Source: an uncultured Agathobacter sp. (lineage in GTDB: Bacteria; Bacillota; Clostridia; Lachnospirales; Lachnospiraceae). From it: a stretch of DNA of 64,000 nt. Below are positions 9,057 through 17,971 of this stretch, piece by piece. The notes under the pieces were generated by a model. It ran no database searches. It was not told the origin of the DNA and saw only the letters and a program-made list of their open reading frames with translations. The translations under genes and the position numbers were made by a program. The first letter of the stretch is position 1. Each line of letters opens with the position of its first letter. The DNA is taken from contig CAKRCS010000012.1 of assembly GCA_934307695.1 (NCBI GenBank), positions 4,029-68,028 of the forward strand, written 5' to 3'.

Positions 9057-10010
9057 ATGCCTGGATTTACAACACATTATCTGTTTGGAGTACAAACCTA
9101 TCAGCGGATGGAACCGGATGAGCTGCGCAGCATTATCCGGAAGAATCACCGGGCGTTCTCGTTGGGACTTCAGGGACCGGACATATTTTTCTATTATCTG
9201 CCGTCCTACTTCCTGCACAAGGAGAATATCGGCGCACTCGCGCATGACAACGAGACGGGGGCATTTATCGCCCAGCTGATACAGAGCCGGAAGCAATTCT
9301 GGGGGAGCAGGCGCAAGCGGGACATTGCTGATGCGTATCTATGTGGGTTTATCGGACACTACACACTGGACTGCGTGATGCATCCGTATGTCTACGCGTT
9401 TACCAATTATGACCCGGAGAATAAGAAAAGGAACGTTGATTATTTTGGGCAGCATGCCTACTTTGAGACAGAGCTGGACACACAGCTGCTATGGCATTAC
9501 AAACATATGCGACCAACGGAATTTCATCAGGACGCAACAATCCGGCTGAGTGCAATCGAGACAAACGTAATAGCGCGCATGCTGGCATATGCGTACAAGC
9601 ATACGTATCATGTGTCTGCCCCAAGGGCAATGATGCGCGGTGCAATCCGCTGGATGCGCACAGGAACGCGACTGACGAACGATCCGTCCGGCCAGAAGAA
9701 GGTTCTTGTGCGTCTGGTGGAGAAATATGCGCTCGACCATGCATTCATCTCGCCGATGCTGCCAAGCAACCGTTACCGCTTTGTTAAAGATCCGCTCAAC
9801 CTACAAAGACGGGAGTGGAGGCATCCGTGGACGAAAGAGACCACCACAGATACCTTTGCAGATCTGCTTGTAAGGGCACAGAACATCTATAAGAAGCGTC
9901 TGGGGGCGTATGAGACTATGCGCCGTAATGGATTTTCGGGGGAATGGCTTGCAGCCTTTTTGAATGAATACGGGAACTGTTCCTTCCTAAGTGGACAGAG
10001 GCTTTCGTGA
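9057..10010 (+). CDS. Zinc-dependent phospholipase C-like protein
   Basis: 317 aa. Starts MPGFTTHYLFG and continues with GLQGPDIFFYYLP and YLCGFIGHYTLDCVMHPYVYA; the spaced His and Asp residues are those of the zinc-dependent phospholipase C fold, common as intracellular proteins in Clostridia. No signal peptide, so a secreted toxin role is unlikely. I prefer ATG 9057 (AGAGAG upstream) to the GTG at 9048. The basic, Arg-rich C-terminal half is not recognised. Confidence 0.75.
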   Translation: MPGFTTHYLFGVQTYQRMEPDELRSIIRKNHRAFSLGLQGPDIFFYYLPSYFLHKENIGALAHDNETGAFIAQLIQSRKQFWGSRRKRDIADAYLCGFIGHYTLDCVMHPYVYAFTNYDPENKKRNVDYFGQHAYFETELDTQLLWHYKHMRPTEFHQDATIRLSAIETNVIARMLAYAYKHTYHVSAPRAMMRGAIRWMRTGTRLTNDPSGQKKVLVRLVEKYALDHAFISPMLPSNRYRFVKDPLNLQRREWRHPWTKETTTDTFADLLVRAQNIYKKRLGAYETMRRNGFSGEWLAAFLNEYGNCSFLSGQRLS

Positions 10011-10118
10011 CAGATATAAAGCGCTTGCGGATCACAGGTCTGTGGTTGCCACAGGCGTATGTTTGGTGTATTCTATCAAAAGATACGCAATAGATGGAAT
10101 AGAATGAGAGGTGTCAGC

Positions 10119-12338
10119 TTGAAACTACATGAATTACTCAAATATGATGACATCGTTGTGCAGTGTCACGACAACCCGGATGCGGATGCTCTGGCATCCG
10201 GCTTTGCGGTGTATTTATATCTGAAGGAGAACGGCAAGTCGGTTTCGTTTATCTATGGCGGCAGGAACGCCATCCGAAAGAGCAATCTGGTGCTGATGCG
10301 CAAGGAACTGGATATCCCGATCGAGCATGTAATGCAGCTGGATGAGCCGGAGCTTCTGATAACGGTGGACTGCCAGTATGGGGAGGGAAATGTAAGCTAT
10401 TTTCCCGCAAAGCAGGTTGCGGTGCTTGACCATCACCGCGTGACGCGCAAGCTCCCGGAATTAAACGAGGTCAGAAGCTCCCTGGGCTCCTGCTCGACGC
10501 TGATCTGGGAACTGCTCAAGGAAGAAGGCTATGATGTCAATGCGAACAGGAAGCTCGCTACGGCATTGTACTACGGGCTGTATACGGACACCAGCTTTAC
10601 CGAGATCACGCACCCGCTGGATAAGGACTTGCGGGATCAGGCGGAATTTGATCCACAGCTCATTACCAAATTCTTAAATGCGAACCTCTCCATAGAGGAG
10701 CTTGAGGTTGCCGGCACGGCACTGCTCAAGAGCGACTATATTGATGAATACCGCTGCGCGATCGTAAAGGCGGGACCGTGTGATCCGAACATACTCGGCA
10801 TCATCAGCGATCTTGTGCTGGAGGTGGATGCGGTTGATATCTGTCTTGTATTTGCAGTCCTTCCGACCGGGGTTAAGGTCTCGTTCCGGAGCTGCGTAAA
10901 GGAAGTGCAGGCAAACGAGCTTGCGGCAGAGATCACAAAGGGCATCGGAAGCGGCGGCGGCCACATGGTCAAAGCCGGCGGACTCATCGATATCGGACTG
11001 CTCATGCCGGAATACGAAGAATATTGTAAAAGCAAGGGCATTCTTCCGAGAATGGTGTTGCAGGAGGATGGTATCACGGAGCGGCCGTCCGATTCGGCGA
11101 TCAAGTCCGTGCTGGAGCGCCGGCTGGTGCAATATTTTGAAAATTCCCAGATCATCTATGCGGGGGACGACACGATCGACACCAACGAGATGCAGGAGTA
11201 TGTGAGAAAGCCGTTCCCGGCGGGCTATGTCCGTGTGGCAGAGCTTTTTCCGGTAAAGACGCCGATCACCGTCCGTACCATGGAGGGCGATTTGGACACA
11301 CAGGTGGAGGATGACACGGTCATCCTGATCGGTAAAAAGGGTGAGGTTTCCCTCACGAAGCAGGCAGTTTTTGCACAGAGCTACCGCACCTATGACCGCC
11401 CGTTCGTGCCGGAGAAGATGGAGTACAAGCCAACGATTAAGGACAATGCCAATGGGACAACCGTTGTACTTACCGAATATGCAAAGACCTGTATCGCAAC
11501 AGGCAGGATGACAGTGCTTGCGAAGAAGCTGGATCACAACGTGAAGATCTTTTCCGAGTGGAGTGCAAGCAAATATATGAAAGGACGTGTGGGTGACTAT
11601 CTTGTGATCCGGGATGGCAACCCATCGGATGTATATACAATGGACGGAACAATTTTTGAGGAATGCTACACAAAGACAGGACAGCAGGGCGGACATGCCG
11701 TAAAGGCGGTCATTTTTGATCTGGATGGCACACTGTTATACACCTTGCAGGATCTTGCGGATGCGGTCAATTATGCGCTGCGCAAGCATGCGATGCCGGA
11801 GCGGACGCTTGAGGAGGTGCGCAAATTCGTAGGAAACGGCGTAGAGCTTCTTATGATCCGCGCGATTCCGGATGGCAGGGAGAACCCGGAGTTTGAAGAA
11901 ACCTTTGCTGATTTTAAGGCATATTACGGAGAACACTGCAAGGATCACACCGCACCTTACCCGGATGTCCTCGTGCTGATGAAGGAGCTTCAGGCAAGAG
12001 GCATCAAGATGGCGATCGTATCCAACAAGATTGACTCTGCCGTAAAGGAGCTGGACAGAGATTTCTTCAGCGGCCTTACGCAGGCAGCAATCGGTGAGAT
12101 GGAGGGCGTCAAGAGAAAGCCGGCACCGGACACCGCACTCAAGGCGATGCAGGAGCTTGGCGTGACGCCGGAGGAATCGATCTACGTCGGGGATTCCGAT
12201 GTTGACATCGCTACCGCAGCAAACGCGCATATTCCATGTGTTTCCGTAACGTGGGGATTCCGGGATGTGGAGTTTTTGAAGGAGCATGGGGCAACGACGC
12301 TGATCGATCATCCGTTGGAGCTGCTGGATCAGATCTGA
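10119..12338 (+). CDS. DHH phosphoesterase fused to a HAD phosphoglycolate-phosphatase-like domain
   Basis: About 739 aa. N-terminal DHH/DHHA1 unit: NPDADA (near residue 20), VDCQYG, DHHRV (near 104) and glycine-rich GSGGGHMVKAGG (near 278), as in NrnA-like nanoRNA/pAp phosphatases. A middle region of about 200 aa (PFPAGYVRVAELFPVKTPIT...) seems specific to this type. From about residue 528 a complete HAD hydrolase follows: FDLDGTLL, VSNKID and VGDSDVDIATA, Gph-like. Start uncertain: TTG 10119 (AGAGGTG upstream, gives KLHELLKYDDI), ATG 10104 and ATG 10059 are all in frame. The reading frame is continuous across the junction, so this is a true fusion here unless there is a sequence error. Confidence 0.8.
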   Translation: MKLHELLKYDDIVVQCHDNPDADALASGFAVYLYLKENGKSVSFIYGGRNAIRKSNLVLMRKELDIPIEHVMQLDEPELLITVDCQYGEGNVSYFPAKQVAVLDHHRVTRKLPELNEVRSSLGSCSTLIWELLKEEGYDVNANRKLATALYYGLYTDTSFTEITHPLDKDLRDQAEFDPQLITKFLNANLSIEELEVAGTALLKSDYIDEYRCAIVKAGPCDPNILGIISDLVLEVDAVDICLVFAVLPTGVKVSFRSCVKEVQANELAAEITKGIGSGGGHMVKAGGLIDIGLLMPEYEEYCKSKGILPRMVLQEDGITERPSDSAIKSVLERRLVQYFENSQIIYAGDDTIDTNEMQEYVRKPFPAGYVRVAELFPVKTPITVRTMEGDLDTQVEDDTVILIGKKGEVSLTKQAVFAQSYRTYDRPFVPEKMEYKPTIKDNANGTTVVLTEYAKTCIATGRMTVLAKKLDHNVKIFSEWSASKYMKGRVGDYLVIRDGNPSDVYTMDGTIFEECYTKTGQQGGHAVKAVIFDLDGTLLYTLQDLADAVNYALRKHAMPERTLEEVRKFVGNGVELLMIRAIPDGRENPEFEETFADFKAYYGEHCKDHTAPYPDVLVLMKELQARGIKMAIVSNKIDSAVKELDRDFFSGLTQAAIGEMEGVKRKPAPDTALKAMQELGVTPEESIYVGDSDVDIATAANAHIPCVSVTWGFRDVEFLKEHGATTLIDHPLELLDQI

Positions 12339-12399
12339 TGCGTCCGGCTGACGGTGCGAATAACTGCGGACAGATATGGTATTCTTAGGAGGAAAGAAC

Positions 12400-13269
12400 A
12401 TGGAGAGTAGAATTTCAGGACATACAGGACTAATGGCGCTTATCGGTTCACCGGTCGGACATTCCGGATCACCGGCGATGTACAATTACAGCTTTCAGCG
12501 GCTCGGACTGGATTATGCGTATGTGGCGCTTGACATCAAGGAAAATGAGGTAAAGGATGCCATCGCAGCCATGCGGCTTTTTAATATGAAGGGCGGTAAT
12601 GTGACCATGCCGGACAAGACGGAGGCTGCAAAGTACATGGATGCGCTTTCACCTGCCGCACAGATCATCGGTGCGATCAACACCATCGTGAATGAGGATG
12701 GCAGGCTGACCGGACATATCACGGATGGAGAGGGCTTTGTCAACAACCTGAAGGATCACGGGATCGACATCAAAGGAAAGAAGATCACGGTTGCCGGAGG
12801 CGGCGGTGCAGCCACAGCAATTCAGGTGCAGTGTGCGCTTGACGGGGTATCGGAAATCACGATCTTTAACAAAAAGGATGCCTTTTTTGCAAGAACCGAG
12901 GCAACGGCGGAGAAGATCCGTGCAGCAGTTCCGGGAATCGTTGTGAACGTATATGATATCGACGATATTGCAAAGATGACGGAGGAGATCAGAAACAGTG
13001 ATATTTTTGTCAACGCGACGATCGTTGGCATGAAGCCGCTTGACGATCAGAGTGTGGTAAAGGATCTTTCGGCTTTCCGTCCGGGGCTTGTCGTGTGTGA
13101 TGCGGTATACAACCCGGAGGAGACAAAGCTTCTTCGCGAGGCGAAGGAAGCCGGATGCACCTGTGTCGGTGGAAAAGGAATGCTCTTATGGCAGGGTGTT
13201 TCCGCATTCAGGCTGTTCACAGGCAGGGACATGCCGGTGGAAGAGGTAAAAGAACGGTTTTTCGCATAG
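12400..13269 (+). CDS. aroE: Shikimate dehydrogenase
   Basis: 289 aa. Reduces 3-dehydroshikimate to shikimate. Seen: GSPVGHSGSPAMYN (substrate serines), NVTMPDK with the catalytic lysine, TDGEGF with the catalytic aspartate, and the nucleotide-binding glycine run AGGGGAATA. GSP and NVTMPDK differ from the E. coli AroE consensus and fit the clostridial shikimate/quinate dehydrogenase branch. Start ATG 12400 has GGAGG 7 nt upstream; an ATG at 12376 lies before the ribosome site. Followed by aroK after 14 bp. Confidence 0.88.
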   Translation: MESRISGHTGLMALIGSPVGHSGSPAMYNYSFQRLGLDYAYVALDIKENEVKDAIAAMRLFNMKGGNVTMPDKTEAAKYMDALSPAAQIIGAINTIVNEDGRLTGHITDGEGFVNNLKDHGIDIKGKKITVAGGGGAATAIQVQCALDGVSEITIFNKKDAFFARTEATAEKIRAAVPGIVVNVYDIDDIAKMTEEIRNSDIFVNATIVGMKPLDDQSVVKDLSAFRPGLVVCDAVYNPEETKLLREAKEAGCTCVGGKGMLLWQGVSAFRLFTGRDMPVEEVKERFFA

Positions 13270-13283
13270 GATAAGGAGCGGAT

Positions 13284-13790
13284 ATGGAGAATATTTTTTT
13301 GATCGGATTTATGGGCTCCGGAAAGAGCACGATCGCACGGACACTTCAAAGACAGCTTGGAATGCCGCTTGTCGAGATGGATGCGCGCATCGTACAGGAG
13401 CAGGGAATGAGCATCAACGATATTTTTGCAAAGTACGGGGAGGATCATTTCCGGGATGTGGAGAGCCAGCTGATCCTTACGATCGGAGGCGAGGGCAACA
13501 CGATCGTTTCCTGTGGCGGCGGCGTGGTTGTCCGCCCGCAGAATGTAGAGTATATGCGCAAAAGCGGCAGGATCGTCTACCTGAAGGCGAAGCCGGAGAC
13601 GATCTACGAGCGCGTAAAGCACAGCACGGACCGTCCGATCTTAAACGGACACATGAATGTTGATTATATTGCAGGGTTGATGGAAAAGCGCCGCGAGCTG
13701 TATGAGAATGCGGCGGACATTACGATCCAGACGGACGGAAAGAGCCGCGATGAAATAGCAAAAGAGATCATGGCAGCGATTGCAGAATAA
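13284..13790 (+). CDS. aroK: Shikimate kinase
   Basis: 168 aa, normal length. Phosphorylates shikimate in the aromatic amino-acid pathway. Walker A GFMGSGKST at residues 8-16, substrate-binding MDAR and FRDVE, GGGVV, and lid segment STDRPIL. Directly downstream of aroE, so two consecutive pathway steps share an operon. Confidence 0.92.
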   Translation: MENIFLIGFMGSGKSTIARTLQRQLGMPLVEMDARIVQEQGMSINDIFAKYGEDHFRDVESQLILTIGGEGNTIVSCGGGVVVRPQNVEYMRKSGRIVYLKAKPETIYERVKHSTDRPILNGHMNVDYIAGLMEKRRELYENAADITIQTDGKSRDEIAKEIMAAIAE

Positions 13791-13804
13791 TTGGAGAATT
13801 ACAA

Positions 13805-14467
13805 ATGAAATTTGACGCAGGAAACAGAATTTTTACTTTTTTATCCAAGATGGTTGATACGGTAGCTTTGAGTGTGCTGTGGGTGGTGTTCTGCCTGCCG
13901 GTGTTCACGGTCGGAGCGGCTTCAACGGCATTCTATTACACAATACACAAAGCACTTGTGCGCAGCAGAGGCTATATCTGGAGAACCTTCTGGGAGAGCT
14001 TTAAGTCGAACTTTAAGCAGGCAACATTAACCTGGCTGATCCAGCTTGTGGTACTTGTGGTGTTCGGACTTGATGTCATGATCTTGCGGAGCATGGCAAG
14101 CCAGGGAAGCACACTGTACACGGTACTGCTTTATATTTTCTATGTGCTGATGGCAATCGCGATCGTATGGTGCTATTACACGATTGCATACCAGGCGAGA
14201 TTTGAAAATACGATACGCAACAGCATGATAAATGCAGGGGTGATCGCATTCCTAAATCTGCCATGGTCATTGCTGGTTTTTGCAATTTTTGTGTTGGCGG
14301 TACTGATCGTTTTCACGATACCGGTTTTTATTTTTCTGATCCCTACGGTGCAGTTCCTGCTGTATGATACGATCTTAGAGCGTATTTTCCGCAAGTACAT
14401 GAAGCCGGAGGACTTAGAGCGCGAACTCGAAAATGACGCGCTTGATAAAGAATCCGATATTTTTTAA
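13805..14467 (+). CDS. YesL-type (DUF624) membrane protein
   Basis: 220 aa with about five hydrophobic segments (residues 20-45, 75-100, 105-130, 145-165, 165-190). The start MKFDAGNRIFTFLSKMVDTVALSVLWVVF, given here only as a pattern of an amphipathic N-terminus then a membrane segment, and FKQATLTWLI are typical of YesL/DUF624 proteins, often linked to sugar uptake but of unknown function. Here it follows aroK by 14 bp with GGAG before the ATG. Its last four bases overlap the convergent antiporter gene. Confidence 0.7.
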   Translation: MKFDAGNRIFTFLSKMVDTVALSVLWVVFCLPVFTVGAASTAFYYTIHKALVRSRGYIWRTFWESFKSNFKQATLTWLIQLVVLVVFGLDVMILRSMASQGSTLYTVLLYIFYVLMAIAIVWCYYTIAYQARFENTIRNSMINAGVIAFLNLPWSLLVFAIFVLAVLIVFTIPVFIFLIPTVQFLLYDTILERIFRKYMKPEDLERELENDALDKESDIF

Positions 14468-16059
14468 ATTCCCCTGTTTATGACGAGCATATCTCCGGTC
14501 TGCAGGCGGACGTTGCCGTTTGGAATGATGACCTGACCGTTGCGCTGGATCATGATGACAATCTCATCCTTTCTGCGGGGAATGTCAGACAGAAGCATAT
14601 TATTGTAGGTATCGTCCTCGTCAATTACCTTTTCCACAAGCCGGATGCCGCTTACCTCATCCGGGGTAGTAGCACTTAAGACAAGGACATCACCGCGCAG
14701 GATATCAGTTTCTCCGTTTGGAATGATATTCTGGCCATCACGCTTGATGAGGACGATCAGTGTCTCCGGCGGGAGCGTGAGGGTTTTGAGCTTGCAGCCG
14801 CACCACGGATGATTGTCCGGGATGGTAAGCTGGATGAACTGGATATCAACCTCCTCCGCGTAGTCGTTGAAGGTTTTCATGACATCCGAATGCTGGTCGA
14901 TCATATCGAGCTTGCGGGACAGGAACGGAAGCAGCGAGCCCTGGAGCAGGATCGAGAACAGCACGATCATGAATACGATATGGAAAATATCATTTTCCGT
15001 GTCGACGGCAAGGTATGCCATGATGGCGAACACGATGGAGGCTGCTCCGCGAAGCCCCGACCAAGAGACGAGAATCTGCTGCGATAGCTTACTCTTAAAT
15101 GGAGTAAGCACCAGTGATACCGCGACCGGGCGGGCAATGAGCGTAAGCCATAGAAAGATGAAAAACGCAGGCACGATCACATGCGGAAGCCGGGACGGAA
15201 AGGCAAGGAGTCCGAGCAGGAAGAAAATCAGCATCTGCATGAGACCGGTCAGACCGTCGAAGAAGTTAACCAGATTTTTCTTGTTGTTAATCTCTACATT
15301 TCCAAGAACAATGCCAACGATATAGGCGCTCAAAAAACCATTGCCGCCGAAATAGGACGGAAGCGCATAGGACAGCAGGGCAATGCCAACAACAAAGATG
15401 GTGTCGAAGCCGGCAGTCTGGAACTTGATGCGGCGCAGCGCCCAGATGGATACGGCTGCGATCAGCATACCGAACAGCGTTCCGAAGGCAATCTGCTTGA
15501 TGATGAGAACCACAATGTCGGACACCCCGGCACTTCCCTTGGCGATCGAGATAAATGTGACCGTCAGCATATAAGCGCACGGATCATTACTACCGCTTTC
15601 CACTTCGAGAAGGGAGGCGGTATTGTATTTAAGGTTAAGCTTTTTGGAACGAAGGATCGAGAACACAGAGGCAGCGTCTGTGGAGGCGATAAGCGCACCG
15701 ATAAGAAAGCTTTCTGTCCAGCTGATGTGAAGCGCAAGATGGCAGAAAACACCGGTAAGCATACAGGTTATGACAACTCCGATGGTGGATAGCAGAACTG
15801 CTTTGACCGAGACAGACTTCGCACGCTTCCAGTTCGTTCCGAAACCGCCGTAGAACATGATAAAGATCAAGGCGATAGAACAGATCTGCTCCGCGAACGC
15901 ATAGTTGTCAAATGGGATTTTCAGGATACCGTCCGAACCGAATACCATTCCCAGCACGATGAACGCCAGAAGCGTCGGTATGCCGATGCGGTTCGAGAAG
16001 CGGTTGAGCAGTATGCATGCAAAGATAACGAGCGTAGTGATGAGCAGGTATGTGTTCAT
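14464..16059 (-). CDS. Potassium/proton antiporter (CPA1, CvrA/NhaP2-like)
   Basis: 531 aa: about 12 transmembrane helices in residues 1-395, then two C-terminal RCK_C (TrkA-C)-like regulatory repeats (QFIQLTIPDNHPWCG... and a shorter second one ending in TGDMLVINRG). Conserved GGxGTNW and the TDAASVFSILR segment with the ion-path aspartate. Probably exports K+ or Na+ for H+. Promoter at 16090-16119. Converges on the YesL gene with a 4-bp overlap and no room for a normal terminator. Confidence 0.85.
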   Translation of the reverse strand: MNTYLLITTLVIFACILLNRFSNRIGIPTLLAFIVLGMVFGSDGILKIPFDNYAFAEQICSIALIFIMFYGGFGTNWKRAKSVSVKAVLLSTIGVVITCMLTGVFCHLALHISWTESFLIGALIASTDAASVFSILRSKKLNLKYNTASLLEVESGSNDPCAYMLTVTFISIAKGSAGVSDIVVLIIKQIAFGTLFGMLIAAVSIWALRRIKFQTAGFDTIFVVGIALLSYALPSYFGGNGFLSAYIVGIVLGNVEINNKKNLVNFFDGLTGLMQMLIFFLLGLLAFPSRLPHVIVPAFFIFLWLTLIARPVAVSLVLTPFKSKLSQQILVSWSGLRGAASIVFAIMAYLAVDTENDIFHIVFMIVLFSILLQGSLLPFLSRKLDMIDQHSDVMKTFNDYAEEVDIQFIQLTIPDNHPWCGCKLKTLTLPPETLIVLIKRDGQNIIPNGETDILRGDVLVLSATTPDEVSGIRLVEKVIDEDDTYNNMLLSDIPRRKDEIVIMIQRNGQVIIPNGNVRLQTGDMLVINRGI

Positions 16060-16089
16060 AAAGTCCCCCTTTTTGAATCGTTTAGGAAT

Positions 16090-16119
16090 ATTTTAAGGGA
16101 GCATAGCTTGTTTTGTCAA
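16090..16119 (-). promoter_or_regulatory. Sigma-A promoter for the K+/H+ antiporter
   Basis: Minus strand TTGACA (16114-16119), 18-nt spacer, TAAAAT (16090-16095). Confidence 0.65.
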
Positions 16120-16173
16120 ATGAACTGGGCAGAAAACTTAAAAAGAAAACTATTTGGTATTTATTATTTAGTG

Positions 16174-16202
16174 TTGACATACAACGGGGGATGAACTAAT
16201 AT
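16174..16202 (+). promoter_or_regulatory. Sigma-A promoter of the manganese riboswitch transcript
   Basis: Perfect TTGACA (16174-16179), 17-nt spacer, TAATAT (16197-16202); start near 16209, a few bases before the aptamer. Confidence 0.8.
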
Positions 16203-16212
16203 TCTATTATTA

Positions 16213-16301
16213 GTAAGAGGGAGTAGTTAGCATCTTCGGGTGCAATAATAGTCGTCATCACGCCGAAAGGCCGGTTATTATTGGCAAGTAACGAGACTTT
16301 T
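16213..16301 (+). promoter_or_regulatory. yybP-ykoY manganese riboswitch aptamer
   Basis: Conserved blocks in order: GAGGGAGTAG (16218-16227), a CATCTTCGGGTG hairpin, GTCGTCA (16251-16257), the GCCGAAAGGC hairpin and AACGAGACTTTT (16290-16301). These match the yybP-ykoY consensus (GGGGAGUAG ... GUCGUCA ... ACGAGACCUUU). Known ligand: Mn2+. Confidence 0.85.
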
Positions 16302-16358
16302 ATCTATCAATTTTTTTGATGCGATAAAGGGCTCTTTTTTTATATTCTCCTTTATCGC
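16293..16358 (+). terminator. Riboswitch expression platform: terminator and competing antiterminator
   Basis: GAGACTTTTATC (16293-16304) pairs with GATAAAGGGCTC (16323-16334) and is followed by T7: a terminator whose 5' arm is the last conserved strand of the aptamer. Alternatively GCGATAAAGG (16321-16330) pairs perfectly with CCTTTATCGC (16349-16358). Ligand binding should hold the first arm and let transcription continue: a genetic ON switch. Confidence 0.7.
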
Positions 16359-16373
16359 AGGAAGGGAGAATCT

Positions 16374-17291
16374 ATGGAATATCTATTGTTACTCGTTGGC
16401 TTTGTGCTTCTGGTAAAGGGAGCAGACTTTTTTGTGGAGGGAAGTGCTTCCCTCGCGAAGATCATGCGCATTCCAAGCGTCATCATCGGTCTTACGATCG
16501 TTGCGATGGGAACGAGCGCGCCGGAGACTTCGGTAAGCATCAATGCGGCTTTAAATGGAAACAATGACATTGCGGTCAGCAATGTTATCGGCTCCAACAT
16601 CTTTAACGGTCTGGTCGTTGTCGGGATCTGTGCCTTTCTTGCGGGATTCCGGACAAATAAGGATATACTTAAGAGAGATATGCCGATCAACATTGCTGTG
16701 ACCGCGGTGCTCTGCGTGATGCTCATGGACGGCTCATTAAACCGGATCGAGGGAATCCTCCTTCTGTGCGGGATGGTGGCATACCTTGCATATATGATCG
16801 TGTCCGCACTGCGAAGCCGAGAAGCGTCGGAGGAGACAAAGGTGGTCTCGCTGCCACGCAGTCTTGTGTTTATTGCGGGTGGTCTTGCAGCAGTCATTTT
16901 CGGCGGAGATCTTGTTGTCGATAAGGCATGTGTGATCGCCACCAATTTTGGCGTGAGCCAGAATTTCATCGGACTTACGATCATTGCGATCGGAACGTCA
17001 CTGCCGGAGCTTGTGACCTCAATCGTTGCCACGCGAAAAGGTGACAGCGGACTTGCACTTGGAAATGCGATCGGCTCCAATTTGTTTAATATTCTATTCA
17101 TTCTCGGAATGTCATCGGTTATCTCGCCGCTTACGGTGCTTCCGGAGTCCATCATCGATGCGGCAATTCTTCTTGTCAGCGCGGTCGTGCTGCTTGTGTT
17201 TGCACGCACAAAGCACTCGATGAGCCGCGGTGAGGGAGCGGTATGCGTGCTTATGTATATTGCATACACGGTATATCTTTTTATAAGATAG
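16374..17291 (+). CDS. Calcium/sodium antiporter family protein (CaCA), Mn-regulated
   Basis: 305 aa with about ten membrane helices and the two inverted alpha repeats of the family: GTSAPETSVSINAALNG near residue 43 and GTSLPELVTSIVATRKG near residue 208, each followed by GNAIGSNLFN-type segments. YrbG-like. Family members exchange Ca2+ for Na+ or H+. Because the gene sits behind a Mn2+ ON riboswitch, I infer that the physiological cargo may be Mn2+, removed when it is in excess. ATG 16374 with GGGAG at 5-nt spacing. Confidence 0.85.
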   Translation: MEYLLLLVGFVLLVKGADFFVEGSASLAKIMRIPSVIIGLTIVAMGTSAPETSVSINAALNGNNDIAVSNVIGSNIFNGLVVVGICAFLAGFRTNKDILKRDMPINIAVTAVLCVMLMDGSLNRIEGILLLCGMVAYLAYMIVSALRSREASEETKVVSLPRSLVFIAGGLAAVIFGGDLVVDKACVIATNFGVSQNFIGLTIIAIGTSLPELVTSIVATRKGDSGLALGNAIGSNLFNILFILGMSSVISPLTVLPESIIDAAILLVSAVVLLVFARTKHSMSRGEGAVCVLMYIAYTVYLFIR

Positions 17292-17377
17292 AAATTGGAT
17301 CAGGTGTATAATTTTTCCGGTTATCTCACACACTAGCTATACAGTATAGATGTAGAAAACAGGAGAATTTTTACTAT

Positions 17378-17926
17378 ATGAAAGCAACAGGTATTGTCAG
17401 AAGAATCGATGATCTGGGGAGGATTGTTGTCCCGAAGGAGATCCGCAGGGTGCTGCGCATCAAAGAGGGTGATCCAATGGAGATATTTACAAATCGTGAC
17501 GGAGAGATTATGCTTAAGAAGTATTCTCCGATTGGTGAACTGCGGGAATTTGCATCGACATACGCAGAGAGCCTGTATGAGATAACCGGTGATCTGGTGT
17601 GTATTACGGACTGCGACAGTGTTGTGGCGGTCGCAGGGCCAAAGCGCAGGGAGTATGACGGCAAGCCTCTTTCGAAGGAACTTGAGCAGCTGATCGAGCG
17701 CAGGGGAAGCATTCAGGCAGGGGCTGCGGATACGGCATTTATCCGGATCACGGACGAGGAGCAGGAGAATTCGTGCCAGGAGGCGATCTCCACCATTATA
17801 TGCAATGGCGACAGCATCGGCTCGGTCGTCCTCTATGGCAGGAATCCGCAGCGCTGGCAGCCGGACGTGGCAAAGCAGCTGGTGCGCACCGCTGCGCAGT
17901 TCCTTGGGAAACAGATGGAAGTGTAA
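17378..17926 (+). CDS. spoVT: Stage V sporulation protein T, AbrB-type regulator
   Basis: 182 aa. The N-terminal 50 residues are an AbrB swapped-hairpin DNA-binding domain (TGIVRRIDDLGRIVVPKEIR), followed by a GAF-like domain, the SpoVT arrangement and length. In Bacillus it adjusts sigma-G dependent forespore genes. Here it is directly upstream of a peptidoglycan synthase, but on its own transcript as far as can be seen; ribosome site AGGAG. Indicates an endospore-forming lineage, though many Lachnospiraceae keep the gene without easily observed spores. Confidence 0.88.
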   Translation: MKATGIVRRIDDLGRIVVPKEIRRVLRIKEGDPMEIFTNRDGEIMLKKYSPIGELREFASTYAESLYEITGDLVCITDCDSVVAVAGPKRREYDGKPLSKELEQLIERRGSIQAGAADTAFIRITDEEQENSCQEAISTIICNGDSIGSVVLYGRNPQRWQPDVAKQLVRTAAQFLGKQMEV

Positions 17927-17971
17927 GGATAAAATGACGGCTTTTGAACCGGCTGTCATCTGTGAAATGAT

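Noticed and set aside
10674-11696. 340-codon frame on the minus strand inside the DHH-HAD gene
   Set aside because: Cys/His/Leu-rich antisense shadow of a strongly supported gene; no domain and no ribosome site.
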